Assembly: GCA_030040175.1 (NCBI GenBank)
Contig: JASHUF010000503.1
Location: 1-9,325 of the forward strand
Length of the DNA: 9,325 nt
Reading direction: 5' to 3'
Source of the DNA: Acidobacteriaceae bacterium
GTDB lineage: Bacteria; Acidobacteriota; Terriglobia; Terriglobales; Acidobacteriaceae
Shown here: positions 1 through 7,136 of the stretch, one piece after another
How the letters are laid out: each line of letters opens with the position of its first letter
How positions within the stretch are numbered: position 1 is the stretch's first letter
Translations under genes and position numbers: made by a program
The notes under the pieces: generated by a model
The model's input: only the letters and a program-made list of their open reading frames with translations
What the model was told of the DNA's origin: nothing
Databases searched by the model: none

Positions 1-20
1 CTAGGCGCGGCCGGCAATTC

Positions 21-42
21 GCGTGAATCAGCCGGTTCACGC
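21..42 (-). terminator. Hairpin over the stop codon of the NusG-like gene
   Basis: A perfect 7-base inverted repeat, GCGTGAA (21-27) and TTCACGC (36-42), is separated by 8 bases. It overlaps the TGA stop of the antiterminator gene (37-39). No U-run follows on the minus strand, so it is not a classical intrinsic terminator. It could be a Rho-dependent end, an RNA-stabilising structure or chance. Confidence 0.3.
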
Positions 43-642
43 CGCGCGCTGCGCCACCAGCTCGACATCTTCCCTGGAGACATTGATGGCCAGCGATTGG
101 TGAATCAACTCAATGGAGATGACAAGGCGAATTGCGGAATTGCCACGGAGCAACCTGCCTTCCACACCGGCCAGCGGTCCCCGGACAACGCGCACCATGT
201 CGCCCTCCTCGAGCAACGGGAGAACGACGCATTGTGTTTGTGTTGCCAGCACTGTTTGAATATCCTCGATCTGCCGCTCCGGAATCGGCACCGGCCCCGA
301 GTGGTTGCCCACCAGACCGGCCACGCCGGGGACGCGGAGAATGCTGAGCCGCGTATCTTTGGCGGGATTGATCCTTACAAACAGGTAGCCGCTAAACAGA
401 GGTACTGCCACGTTCTGTCTGCGATCGCTCCACTGCCGGATCTCCGATCGTATGGGAAGGAAGTGATGGATGCCGAGAGACCCGAGCATGGCTGCGGCCA
501 GCTTCTCCTGCCGCGACCGCGTCCACACCGCGAACCAGCACGGGTTGCTGCGATCGTTCTCCTTCGCGAACCCGTGCTCGATCAACCGGTTCTCCTCTCG
601 CATCCCGAATCCGAAGGCTCTTTCAGAGGGTATTTCGCGCAT
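37..642 (-). CDS. UpxY/RfaH-like transcription antiterminator (NusG family)
   Basis: A NusG paralogue of 201 residues. Residues 36-135 form the NGN domain: it opens with WFAVWTRSRQEK (36-47), has the FLPI strand (61-64) and carries the family motif PLFSGYLFVRI (81-91). Residues 146-175 are the KOW domain (GDMVRVVRGPLAGVEGRL). Such proteins bind RNA polymerase and help it read through long operons; UpxY/LoaP/RfaH types usually serve exopolysaccharide or natural-product clusters, so the target may lie to the left, outside the window. The first roughly 34 residues are charged and look like an unstructured extension. The start at 642 has only a weak AAGAG-like Shine-Dalgarno, and Met14 (603) is an alternative. 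It follows the PilZ gene on the same strand after a 210-base gap, so it may have its own promoter. Family assignment is firm; the regulated operon is unknown. Confidence 0.88.
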   Translation of the reverse strand: MREIPSERAFGFGMREENRLIEHGFAKENDRSNPCWFAVWTRSRQEKLAAAMLGSLGIHHFLPIRSEIRQWSDRRQNVAVPLFSGYLFVRINPAKDTRLSILRVPGVAGLVGNHSGPVPIPERQIEDIQTVLATQTQCVVLPLLEEGDMVRVVRGPLAGVEGRLLRGNSAIRLVISIELIHQSLAINVSREDVELVAQRAA

Positions 643-692
643 GGCTTCGCTCTTTCAGTCCCACGAACGCTTCCCAAGTTCGGAGGGGATCT

Positions 693-715
693 GCGATTCA
701 CGCTGTGCAAATCGC
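693..715. repeat. Small inverted repeat upstream of the NusG-like gene
   Basis: GCGATT (693-698) and AATCGC (710-715) form a 6-base inverted repeat around an 11-base loop, about 50-70 bases before the start of the antiterminator gene. It could be an operator or a leader hairpin. There is no other support, and a 6-base arm can arise by chance. Confidence 0.2.
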
Positions 716-852
716 CCACGCTAGAAAGCGGCTTAAGTCAAGCAGATGGGCATAACGCAGGCCGTGACCCAAGGCGTGGACACCAAAATGCCATATCGTT
801 CACAGTGCGCTCTCGCGCTTCCTGTCCCAAGTTGCAGATTTGCGCTCATCCT

Positions 853-1212
853 TCACGCGTTCACCTGGCGCATGAGATCTTCGTCGTTGAATATTCCATG
901 GACAACAAAAGAATTCCGCCCCGGTTGTTCAATGACACGAATTACCTTTCCAAAACACTCGACTCTAAGTTCTTCGCCGCTCTTGTCCGGCGAGGGGATC
1001 AGAACTTCGACCCAAACATGCGATCCGACCGGTGGACACTTGCTGCTGAGAATCATCGTGCTGTCAAGCGCAACTTCACTGGTGAAGCCGCCCTCTGTAT
1101 GTTCGGTCTCGTCGCTCCAGCGAAAGATCACGGGCAACTGCAGCTTGTAGCGAATCGCGGCTCGCCGTTCGGGGGTACGCACAGCTACAGAGCCCTGACC
1201 CATAAGTGCCAT
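853..1212 (-). CDS. Degenerate PilZ-domain protein
   Basis: A short single-domain protein of 119 residues from the chosen start. The RxxxR element of PilZ domains is present (R17-AAI-R21, followed by YKLQLPVIFRW), as is the later barrel strand with CPPVGSHVWVEVLIP (59-73). PilZ domains normally bind cyclic di-GMP through RxxxR plus a D/N-x-S-x-x-G motif. Here the second motif should fall at residues 46-51 but reads EVALDS, so D/N, S and G are all replaced without a length change. It may therefore bind c-di-GMP weakly or not at all. The start at 1212 is chosen because it sits just before the conserved region and has GAGG 12 bases upstream. An in-frame ATG at 1299 would give 148 residues but its GGAG abuts the start. 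It is divergent from the LuxR-type gene and upstream of the NusG-like gene. Confidence 0.8.
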   Translation of the reverse strand: MALMGQGSVAVRTPERRAAIRYKLQLPVIFRWSDETEHTEGGFTSEVALDSTMILSSKCPPVGSHVWVEVLIPSPDKSGEELRVECFGKVIRVIEQPGRNSFVVHGIFNDEDLMRQVNA

Positions 1213-1331
1213 CAGCGTAGGACGCCTCAGGGCAAGTAACAAGCGGATGATGGTTTGAATTTCATGTGAGCCGATTGGATGTTCAGGCGGGTTGGACATT
1301 CTCCACCGAGGCTGTGGGCGAGGTTTGAATG

Positions 1332-1353
1332 CCCTGGGCTCGCAGAGCCAGGG
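1332..1353. repeat. Hairpin upstream of the PilZ gene
   Basis: CCCTG-G-GCTC (1332-1341) pairs with GAGC-CAGGG (1345-1353) across a GCA loop: nine base pairs with one bulged G. It lies about 120 bases before the chosen PilZ start, or about 33 bases before the alternative start at 1299. No U-run follows on either strand, so it is a leader or mRNA structure candidate and not a clear terminator. Confidence 0.4.
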
Positions 1354-1419
1354 TTCGCCGGCGCCAGGAGAGATCGCCCCGGCCTGCGCTAGAGAAGAAA
1401 GTTTGTATTCAAAAACTTC

Positions 1420-1447
1420 TTGCGGAATGCGAAGATTAAGGTACAGT
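1420..1447 (+). promoter_or_regulatory. Candidate sigma-70-type promoter for the LuxR-type gene
   Basis: TTGCGG (1420-1425) and TACAGT (1442-1447) are separated by 16 bases in an AT-richer patch of otherwise GC-rich DNA. The match to TTGACA/TATAAT is moderate, and TATACT (1451-1456) is an alternative -10. It would leave a leader of roughly 280 bases before the chosen start at 1740, which is long, so it is weakly supported. Confidence 0.3.
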
Positions 1448-1457
1448 AGATATACTG
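1444..1457. promoter_or_regulatory. Inverted repeat, possible operator
   Basis: CAGTA-GATA-TACTG is a perfect 5-base inverted repeat with a 4-base centre. Near-symmetry extends outward (GGTACAGTA against TACTGGTG). It overlaps the candidate -10 of the plus-strand promoter and sits between two divergent regulatory genes, a usual position for an autoregulatory operator. The half-site TACTGGT resembles a NarL-type heptamer, but not exactly. Confidence 0.3.
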
Positions 1458-1739
1458 GTGTCCGCTCCCCCTCGTTAGGCAGCCTATCTCCTCCCTCTGG
1501 CTGCAATTCGATTGATTTCAAAAAGCGATCGTTTCCAATTACTTTCTCCCCAATGGGAGTGTTTGGAAGTCGAAAGCCGGGAATTTTGCAATCCCTGTCA
1601 TCGGGCCAAAGCGTGCGTTTTCCATTCCTCGGCGAGTGGAGGTCATTGCTTGCAACTGCGCCCACGCACATCGCGGATCGCCTCCCTGCGAAACCAGACG
1701 GAACACCGCCTGGGGCTGCACAGAAGTGCCAAGGAACCG

Positions 1740-2477
1740 TTGCGGCGCCGCAACGATCAGCCTGATCGCGACAAAAAACTGCGTGTCCTGATAGTCGATC
1801 GCGACTCGATGAGCAGCGATCTTCTGGCTCATGCTCTAGGGGTAAGCAGAGGCTGCGATGCAATCGCCATCCAATCATCCGATCTTCTTCGCGTTCTGGC
1901 GTCGGGCCATGCCGATGTGGTGGTTATCGCATCCGAACTAAATTCGAAGTGCCGCAGCGGCTTCGATCTGGCTCAAGCGGTGGGGCGCGAGTACCCGAAT
2001 GTCTCCGTGGTGATCCTTCTCAACCAGTCCACGCATGACGCGGTGGTCAACGCGTTTCGCTCCGGCGCGCGCGGGGTATTCTCGCGGGAACAGCCCTTTG
2101 CTTCGCTCCTCGATTGCGTGCAGCGCGTGGGCCAGGGCTTTCTCTGGGCGGGCAAGCAGGAATCGGAAGCTCTGCTGGATGCGATCAGGAGTATTCCGGC
2201 ACCCAGCCTGGTTATGGAGGACAATTCGCCCAGCTTGACCGTGCGGGAGCTACAGGTGGTTCAATGTGCGGCCAAGGGAAGGACGAACCGCGCCATCGCC
2301 AGCGAATTAGGATTGAGTGAGCACACGGTGAAGAATTACCTGTTTCGGGCATTTGAAAAGCTGGGAGTTTCCAGCCGCGTCGAGCTGCTCTTCTACTTGA
2401 CCCTGCGCGGCCACTTGGTGAACGCAGCAGAAGCAGAAGCGGAGGGCTCGGAGCCCTTGCCAGGAGCACCGGAATAG
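1740..2477 (+). CDS. LuxR/NarL-type regulator with pseudo-receiver domain
   Basis: A 245-residue transcription factor. Residues 14-135 have the fold pattern of a response-regulator receiver (LRVLIVDRD at 14-22, then alternating strands and helices). Residues 165-225 are a GerE/LuxR helix-turn-helix: SLTVRELQVVQCAAKG, then NRAIASELGLSEHTVKNYL, a strong match. The receiver lacks its phosphorylation residues: the strand before the usual Asp reads DVVVIASEL (59-67), giving Ala/Ser at the site; the Thr/Ser strand reads VVILLNQS (90-97); and the conserved Lys is replaced in GVFSREQP (112-119). It is thus probably phosphorylation-independent or responds to another signal. The TTG at 1740 is chosen because AAGGA (1731-1735) lies 4 bases upstream and the family begins here; a TTG at 1512 is in frame but adds non-conserved sequence. 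It is convergent with the tyrosinase gene. Confidence 0.85.
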   Translation: MRRRNDQPDRDKKLRVLIVDRDSMSSDLLAHALGVSRGCDAIAIQSSDLLRVLASGHADVVVIASELNSKCRSGFDLAQAVGREYPNVSVVILLNQSTHDAVVNAFRSGARGVFSREQPFASLLDCVQRVGQGFLWAGKQESEALLDAIRSIPAPSLVMEDNSPSLTVRELQVVQCAAKGRTNRAIASELGLSEHTVKNYLFRAFEKLGVSSRVELLFYLTLRGHLVNAAEAEAEGSEPLPGAPE

Positions 2478-2517
2478 CGGGCTCGGGCGCAAACCACGGC
2501 ACAAGCACCCTGCCTTT

Positions 2518-2529
2518 GGGCGTTTGCCC
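2518..2529. terminator. Weak hairpin in the convergent spacer
   Basis: GGGC-GTTT-GCCC forms a 4-base stem with a 4-base loop in the 162-base spacer between two convergent genes. It lacks a U-run on either strand. Position alone makes it a candidate bidirectional end; otherwise it is weak, and nothing better is visible in the spacer. Confidence 0.2.
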
Positions 2530-2639
2530 CAGATACGGAGAACGATCCTGAGACGTGTGCAGAACAGCGGCGCCGGCGGTGCGGGCGGCATTCAGCGCAT
2601 CGAAATGGCGGCGATTGACGCAAATGAAAGGCCCGATGG

Positions 2640-5363
2640 TTATTGGGCGACTACACTCACCTTCCTGATGGTGGCCTGTACGCCGGGCTGCAGGGGCAGC
2701 GGTGTCCCGTCCGGGTTTACAAGTCCGCGAGGAACGAGCGTAATGGTCAGCTGACTTGCATCCCAGGCCTTCTGATCCATCAGCGCCCGAATCGCCGGAA
2801 TAAGTTCGAACCTCTTGGTGACTTCTGCGCCCTTGGGTAGAAAGAGGCCCAGGTTGCCGACGTAGTAAATCGACTTATAGGTCGGCGTCTGGTCTGCGGG
2901 AAGATCTGCGAAGACCTGGTAGTAAACACCGGTCGGCTCGTCTGCCTGCCCGACGGCGAGGTTGAGAACGATCGCGTGGCTGAATTGCTTGTCCTCCAAG
3001 AGCTGGTTGATCCTGGCCGCCGCGTCGGCAGTGAGCGCAAGCTGAAAGTGGAGGGTCTCGTTGCTCAAACCCACATCCGTCTGAGGGCTGACCGCAATCT
3101 GTTCGGGAGGCGTTGGCGGGAACTGCTGCGCCACCGCCGCTCGAGCGCTCGCGCGACGCGCCATGGCTCCCGCCTGCGGTTCATCATCGTAGCGATAATC
3201 CAACTGCGTCACCGTGTCTAGAGTGTCCTTGACCGCCAGGGTCACCACATTTCCGGTCTCGTCATAAAAGCGGTATGAGGTGTTCATCCATGCCGAGTCG
3301 GAAGTGGGATTCGACCTCCCGCCGCCTTGCTCCAGCCAGACCTGCCAGAGATGATCGATCTCCGTGTGATGCGCATAAAAGACCGGATCATTCGCCGACT
3401 TGTCAGGACAGCACATGTAGGGAGCGCCGACGACGTCGTGAATTACATCGTGAGGCGCTCCCTCCAGGTCGCCCTGGGCGGTGTCGGGGTCGAAGTGGCA
3501 TGCGGCCGGGGGGGTCCCGGGCGGCGGGGCGCCGCCGAACTCCGGAGTCATGGAGGTGCCCTCGAAGGTGCCGTCCCCCATCGCTGTCGAATCGTCCGCG
3601 GGGTTCGTAATGCCCATGGGGGCGCCAATTGCCGCCAGAAGCTGTCCGCCATTCATGGGGCGGCCGGGTATGTAGAGCGGGTTGCAGCCCGGATGCGATG
3701 CAGGGTCGCCGGCGCAGTCGACGGCCGGCGTCCTGTAAGGCGAGGGAAGCGCCTGTTCAGAGGCGGATTCATAGTTCCAGTAGGGAAGCGCAAGGTTGGG
3801 GTCGCCCGAGGCGGCACGCAGAATTCTTTCGAAGTAATACAGGTACATGCGGTGCCAGGGAAAGAACAAATCGCTGTAATGCTGGCACTGATCCCAAAGC
3901 GGATTCGAGGGATCTCCCATGGGGCACATGTTGCTCCCGGCCACGGTCGAATGGATGTTGGCCTGAAAAGTAAAACCGGTGGGATCGTTCGGATTGAGGT
4001 GGGAACGCTCCATCATCACCAGGAAGCCCTGCCTTAAGGAGTTGATTTGCGCGGGCGTCAAATTTGCGATGTCCTGCCTGACGTGTACCTTGCAGCCGAC
4101 GGTGACCGTGTTGGAATAGACGGGCGGCGGGCTCCCGGCATTGGTAAAGTATTCCGCAACCCTGATTTTGTCGCCGGTGGCAAAGACCGCGGGCGCGGCG
4201 ATATCGAGCGGCACCACTCCTGTAGCCGCGCCGCCGTAGCCCTCAGGAGTAGAGCCTTTGACCAGCACCAGGGCGGCGTTGACGGTGGAGTTGTTGACGA
4301 AGGCTGCACCCTGGCCCGGGCAGATGGGGCTCTCGAGCACCGGCGGTGGAATCGTGTTGGTGGTGGGCCACTCTTTCTTTTGCGTGCTGGCCTGGCACAG
4401 CTTCTGCTGGGGCATCACCATCGTTGCCGCGGTGAGGGGGTGGCTGAGCAGGAACCAGTTGGTGTCGCCCGTTGCAGCCGAGGGGCCATTGAGCGGCGTG
4501 CTGTGATCGAAGATTTGCACGACCGCGCCGGTAAGCAGATCGCCGAGGGTGACGGTATTGTTGCCGACGATGGCGGAGACGACATCGGGCTGGTTTACGG
4601 CGGGTTGCGGCTGAACCGACACAGCGGGACCGGGACCGCTGGTTGCGCCATTGCAGGCGGACTGCTCGGCATAGATGTCGTGCGCGGGCGAGGCTCTGGG
4701 AGGCGCATCGAGCGCCGAGGTGAGAACCGGGTCCCAGTTGCTTCCCCAATCGTCAGGAGTGGTATCGGAGCCGATGACCGCGCCGCCCGCGGTCTTGTCA
4801 AAGATCTTGACCGCAACTCCCGACAGAAGGTTGTACGTGGGAGCGATAACGCCGCAGGCAAAGACATTCTTGCCATCGATGGTCGGTTGCGGCAGCGAAG
4901 TCGGCATCGGCCCGACGGTCATGGGAGCGGAAAGACCGCTGGTAACGCCGAGAAATGTCTGGGTCGCTTCGAGCTGATCGAAGGTCTTCAGCGCTTGCGT
5001 CAGGGGAACCGTCATGCCGTTCACGGCTAGCGCAACGGGTCCGCCGATCAGTTGTTTGGGGGAGACTGGACCGGCTTGTGTCGCGGTGAGGTAAACATTG
5101 ATGGTGGCGCCGGGCACAAAAGACATGATTCTGACGCGCAACGAGCAACCGTAGGTGGGCACGATGTAAGGCGCCGACAGGTACACCTGCCCGTTGTCCC
5201 CCTTGATCGGCAAGTTCTTGTTAAGGAGCTGGCCTCCCGCGGGCGCGCAGCAGAGCCAAACCACGCCCGCAAGGAGGAGTCCATCCCGACTGCAGCGCAC
5301 CGTAACAGAAGATTCGCTCCAAGAAACGAAGGACAAAGGCCTGGCCCGCGGATCGAACAGCAT
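2640..5363 (-). CDS. Large exported tyrosinase-family (type-3 copper) protein
   Basis: A 907-residue multidomain protein likely to oxidise phenols or catechols. An export signal is probable: hydrophobic LLLAGVVWLCCAPAGG at 29-44 after an unusually long N-region. Residues about 64-425 look like four beta-sandwich (Ig-like) modules with a recurring strand (GATINVYL at 85, GVAVKIFD at 182, GAVVQIFD at 279, NAALVLVK at 362). The dinuclear copper core is at about 425-700: CuA His471, His495 and His504 (in FFPWHRMYLYYFE), and CuB His638, His642 (PHDVIHDVVG) and His665 (DPVFYAHHTEIDHLW, 659-673). All six ligands are present. Cys493-Gln-His495 matches the C-x-H thioether motif of fungal and plant enzymes. 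Residues about 765-905, ending in LTITLVPRG, resemble the KFDV domain that covers the active site of plant polyphenol oxidases. The start at 5363 has AAGGAGG six bases upstream. It follows the radical SAM gene by 106 bases on the same strand. Confidence 0.9.
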   Translation of the reverse strand: MLFDPRARPLSFVSWSESSVTVRCSRDGLLLAGVVWLCCAPAGGQLLNKNLPIKGDNGQVYLSAPYIVPTYGCSLRVRIMSFVPGATINVYLTATQAGPVSPKQLIGGPVALAVNGMTVPLTQALKTFDQLEATQTFLGVTSGLSAPMTVGPMPTSLPQPTIDGKNVFACGVIAPTYNLLSGVAVKIFDKTAGGAVIGSDTTPDDWGSNWDPVLTSALDAPPRASPAHDIYAEQSACNGATSGPGPAVSVQPQPAVNQPDVVSAIVGNNTVTLGDLLTGAVVQIFDHSTPLNGPSAATGDTNWFLLSHPLTAATMVMPQQKLCQASTQKKEWPTTNTIPPPVLESPICPGQGAAFVNNSTVNAALVLVKGSTPEGYGGAATGVVPLDIAAPAVFATGDKIRVAEYFTNAGSPPPVYSNTVTVGCKVHVRQDIANLTPAQINSLRQGFLVMMERSHLNPNDPTGFTFQANIHSTVAGSNMCPMGDPSNPLWDQCQHYSDLFFPWHRMYLYYFERILRAASGDPNLALPYWNYESASEQALPSPYRTPAVDCAGDPASHPGCNPLYIPGRPMNGGQLLAAIGAPMGITNPADDSTAMGDGTFEGTSMTPEFGGAPPPGTPPAACHFDPDTAQGDLEGAPHDVIHDVVGAPYMCCPDKSANDPVFYAHHTEIDHLWQVWLEQGGGRSNPTSDSAWMNTSYRFYDETGNVVTLAVKDTLDTVTQLDYRYDDEPQAGAMARRASARAAVAQQFPPTPPEQIAVSPQTDVGLSNETLHFQLALTADAAARINQLLEDKQFSHAIVLNLAVGQADEPTGVYYQVFADLPADQTPTYKSIYYVGNLGLFLPKGAEVTKRFELIPAIRALMDQKAWDASQLTITLVPRGLVNPDGTPLPLQPGVQATIRKVSVVAQ

Positions 5364-5428
5364 GGGTCTCCTCCTTGGCGCCAACTTTCCCGCCGAAACA
5401 GCAGACACCGCACCGCAGTCGTGGGTAT

Positions 5429-5446
5429 TTCCGGATAAACCCGGAA
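5429..5446. repeat. Inverted repeat between the radical SAM and tyrosinase genes
   Basis: TTCCGG-ATAAAC-CCGGAA is a 6-base perfect inverted repeat in the 106-base gap. No U-run follows on the minus strand. It may be an mRNA processing or partial attenuation point that sets unequal expression of the two genes, or it may be chance. Confidence 0.3.
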
Positions 5447-5469
5447 TAAGCGACACATTCCGGTTTCGA

Positions 5470-7125
5470 CTATGCCACCGCCTGTGGCTCCTCGATTCCC
5501 AGCTCTCTGAGGAAATGCATCCTGTTCTTCTCAACGTATGCGTTGCGCGCCTCAACCAGGGTGTTCACAAAGAGGCCGCACTTCTCGCGCAGTTCGCGGC
5601 GCGTGTACTTCGCCTTTCGTTCTTCAAGAAAGGCATACACCAGATCTTCCACAACCTCGAAGAGCACTTCATTGCTCGCCTTGGTAATGCGCCGCAGCGT
5701 GTTCTTATAAGTCTCGAGCGCCGGCATGGATGGAAACAGGCGCTCGATGACCGCGAACTCCGACCACACATACTTCAACTGGGGCGATAAGGCTTTGAGC
5801 CCGTGAATCCATCCGGTGATATTCAACAGTTCATTCACAGCAATATAAAAGTCGTAGATCCGCGGATCGGGAAACTCGTAGTCCGGATTGCACACGTCGC
5901 CGCGCAGGCGGCCCTGCCGGGCGAGCTGATCCTTGATCGGAGTGCCATCGTAGGGAATCATGCGGCAGAACTCCGCCGCCATGTAACCATCCCCGACAAT
6001 CCTGCGCAGAAAGGCCACATTCTCGAGAATCGATGCAAAGGTGCTGGAAGGATCGAGGAGCATAAACCCGAAATCGAAGAGGATGCCCAATTCCTTGAGG
6101 GTGTCGACGGCGCGGAGGTTCTGCTCCACGGTAAGACTCTTGTGGAGGGTGATGAGCCCCTCTTCGCTGCCTGATTCCAGTCCCATGTAGACCAGGTACA
6201 GTCCGGCGTCGCGCATCTCGGCAAAGAGCACCGGGTCAATGGCATCGGCGCGCGCGTTGATCTTCCACAGGATGTGCCCGGGCAAATCGAGACGGTAGAG
6301 CTCGGAGACGAATTCCCGGGTCCAGCGATGCCAGACCGGCCCGAAGACGGGAAAGTCGTCATCCTGAAAGAGGAAGAGGCTTATGCCGCGCTCTTCATGC
6401 AGAAACTTCATTTCGCGGGCGATCTCAGCCGGCTTGCGGGTCCGCACTACTTTGCCCGGTGCGCTGCGATAGAACATGTGGATGGAGCAGAAGGAGCAGG
6501 TGCGCGCGCATCCGCGGCTGGCCAGCATCTGCATGACGGGCCGCCCCAGCACCTGATGCGGCTGGATCGTGCGATCGGGATACGGGAGTTCGTCCAGATC
6601 GTGAATGAGCGCGCGGAGGGGAGTTGCGACGACCGCCTCGCCGGCGCGGAAGGCAATGCCCTGGATGGAGCGCCAATCCCTCCCGGTGCTCAGACAATCC
6701 ACCAGTTCGAGCAGGGTCAATTCGCCTTCAAACCGCACCACGCTGTCAAGCTGCGGAGCAAGCTTGAGGGTGTGCTCATGACTCAGACTGGGGAAATGCC
6801 CGCCCATGGTGAAGTGAGCGGAGCAACCCTGCTCGCGAAGCCGGCGCATCATGTGCTCAAAGCGGAAGATATAAAACTGGAAAATCAGCGAGAAGCCCAC
6901 CAGCACCGGGTCCGCGCGCTGAATGGCGGCGAGGATCTCCTCGAAGGGATCTTCGAAATCGAGAATCTCGACGGTGTAGCCGCGCGCGCGCAGCGTGGAG
7001 GCGAGATATCCCAACCCGAGATTTCCCTGCCGCTTGAAGCCGACCAGCACCACGATGCGTGATGTGTCGCGTTCACGCGCAATTGTCCCGCTGTACTCCG
7101 AACAGATAGCCAGGTTGTCGGGCAT
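5470..7125 (-). CDS. Cobalamin-binding radical SAM enzyme, candidate peptide-modifying methyltransferase
   Basis: A 551-residue class B-type radical SAM protein. Residues about 23-145 form a B12-binding Rossmann domain: GNLGLGYLASTLRARGY (34-50), then MGGHFPSLSHE (107-117) and VVRFEGELTLLELV (129-142). The DxHxxG cobalamin-ligand motif is not obvious, as in several members of this superfamily. The 4Fe-4S cluster motif CxxxCxxC is Cys206-ARTC210-SFC213, followed by the TIM-barrel part to about residue 400 (ARADAIDP at 291, YMGLESGSEEGL at 313). Residues 420-551 are a helical C-terminal region that I do not recognise. Known relatives methylate unactivated carbons or phosphorus, or build rings, in antibiotics, hopanoids and peptides. 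The gene begins 11 bases after the stop of the small peptide gene, whose TGA overlaps the Shine-Dalgarno (TGAGGG, 8 bases before ATG). That implies translational coupling, so the peptide is the likeliest substrate or partner (inference). Confidence 0.9.
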   Translation of the reverse strand: MPDNLAICSEYSGTIARERDTSRIVVLVGFKRQGNLGLGYLASTLRARGYTVEILDFEDPFEEILAAIQRADPVLVGFSLIFQFYIFRFEHMMRRLREQGCSAHFTMGGHFPSLSHEHTLKLAPQLDSVVRFEGELTLLELVDCLSTGRDWRSIQGIAFRAGEAVVATPLRALIHDLDELPYPDRTIQPHQVLGRPVMQMLASRGCARTCSFCSIHMFYRSAPGKVVRTRKPAEIAREMKFLHEERGISLFLFQDDDFPVFGPVWHRWTREFVSELYRLDLPGHILWKINARADAIDPVLFAEMRDAGLYLVYMGLESGSEEGLITLHKSLTVEQNLRAVDTLKELGILFDFGFMLLDPSSTFASILENVAFLRRIVGDGYMAAEFCRMIPYDGTPIKDQLARQGRLRGDVCNPDYEFPDPRIYDFYIAVNELLNITGWIHGLKALSPQLKYVWSEFAVIERLFPSMPALETYKNTLRRITKASNEVLFEVVEDLVYAFLEERKAKYTRRELREKCGLFVNTLVEARNAYVEKNRMHFLRELGIEEPQAVA

Positions 7126-7136
7126 GGGGATTACCC

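Larger units (their letters stand above)
1213..1739. other. Divergent intergenic region between the PilZ and LuxR-type genes
   Basis: About 530 bases without a convincing gene. Open frames here read through on both strands but give low-complexity, non-family sequence. The stretch holds a hairpin (1332-1353), a promoter-like pair on the plus strand (1420-1447), an overlapping inverted repeat (1444-1457), and the 11-base palindrome TAGGCAGCCTA (1476-1486). A second possible plus-strand promoter is TTGATT (1512-1517), 16 bases, TCCAAT (1534-1539). Either flanking gene may start further into this region than annotated: PilZ at 1299, and the regulator at an in-frame TTG at 1512. Confidence 0.6.

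Noticed and set aside
643..852. Sigma-54-like and sigma-70-like fragments before the NusG-like gene, such as TTGACT and GTGGGCGATTTGCA
   Set aside because: The spacing of the paired elements does not match either promoter class, so no promoter was annotated.
97..1239. Long plus-strand open frame opposite the NusG-like and PilZ genes
   Set aside because: It has no recognisable domain, and the opposite strand carries clear NGN, KOW and PilZ motifs. It is a GC-rich antisense frame.
1213..1878. N-terminal extension of the PilZ frame up to 1878
   Set aside because: The extension overlaps the regulator on the opposite strand, has no family resemblance, and internal starts near 1212 or 1299 fit a normal PilZ length.
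3327..5030. Long plus-strand open frames antisense to the tyrosinase gene
   Set aside because: Arg/Gly-rich shadow sequence without motifs; the minus strand encodes all six copper ligands and a complete C-terminal domain.
6274..7062. Plus-strand open frame antisense to the radical SAM gene
   Set aside because: No motif, and the minus strand has the CxxxCxxC cluster site and B12 domain.
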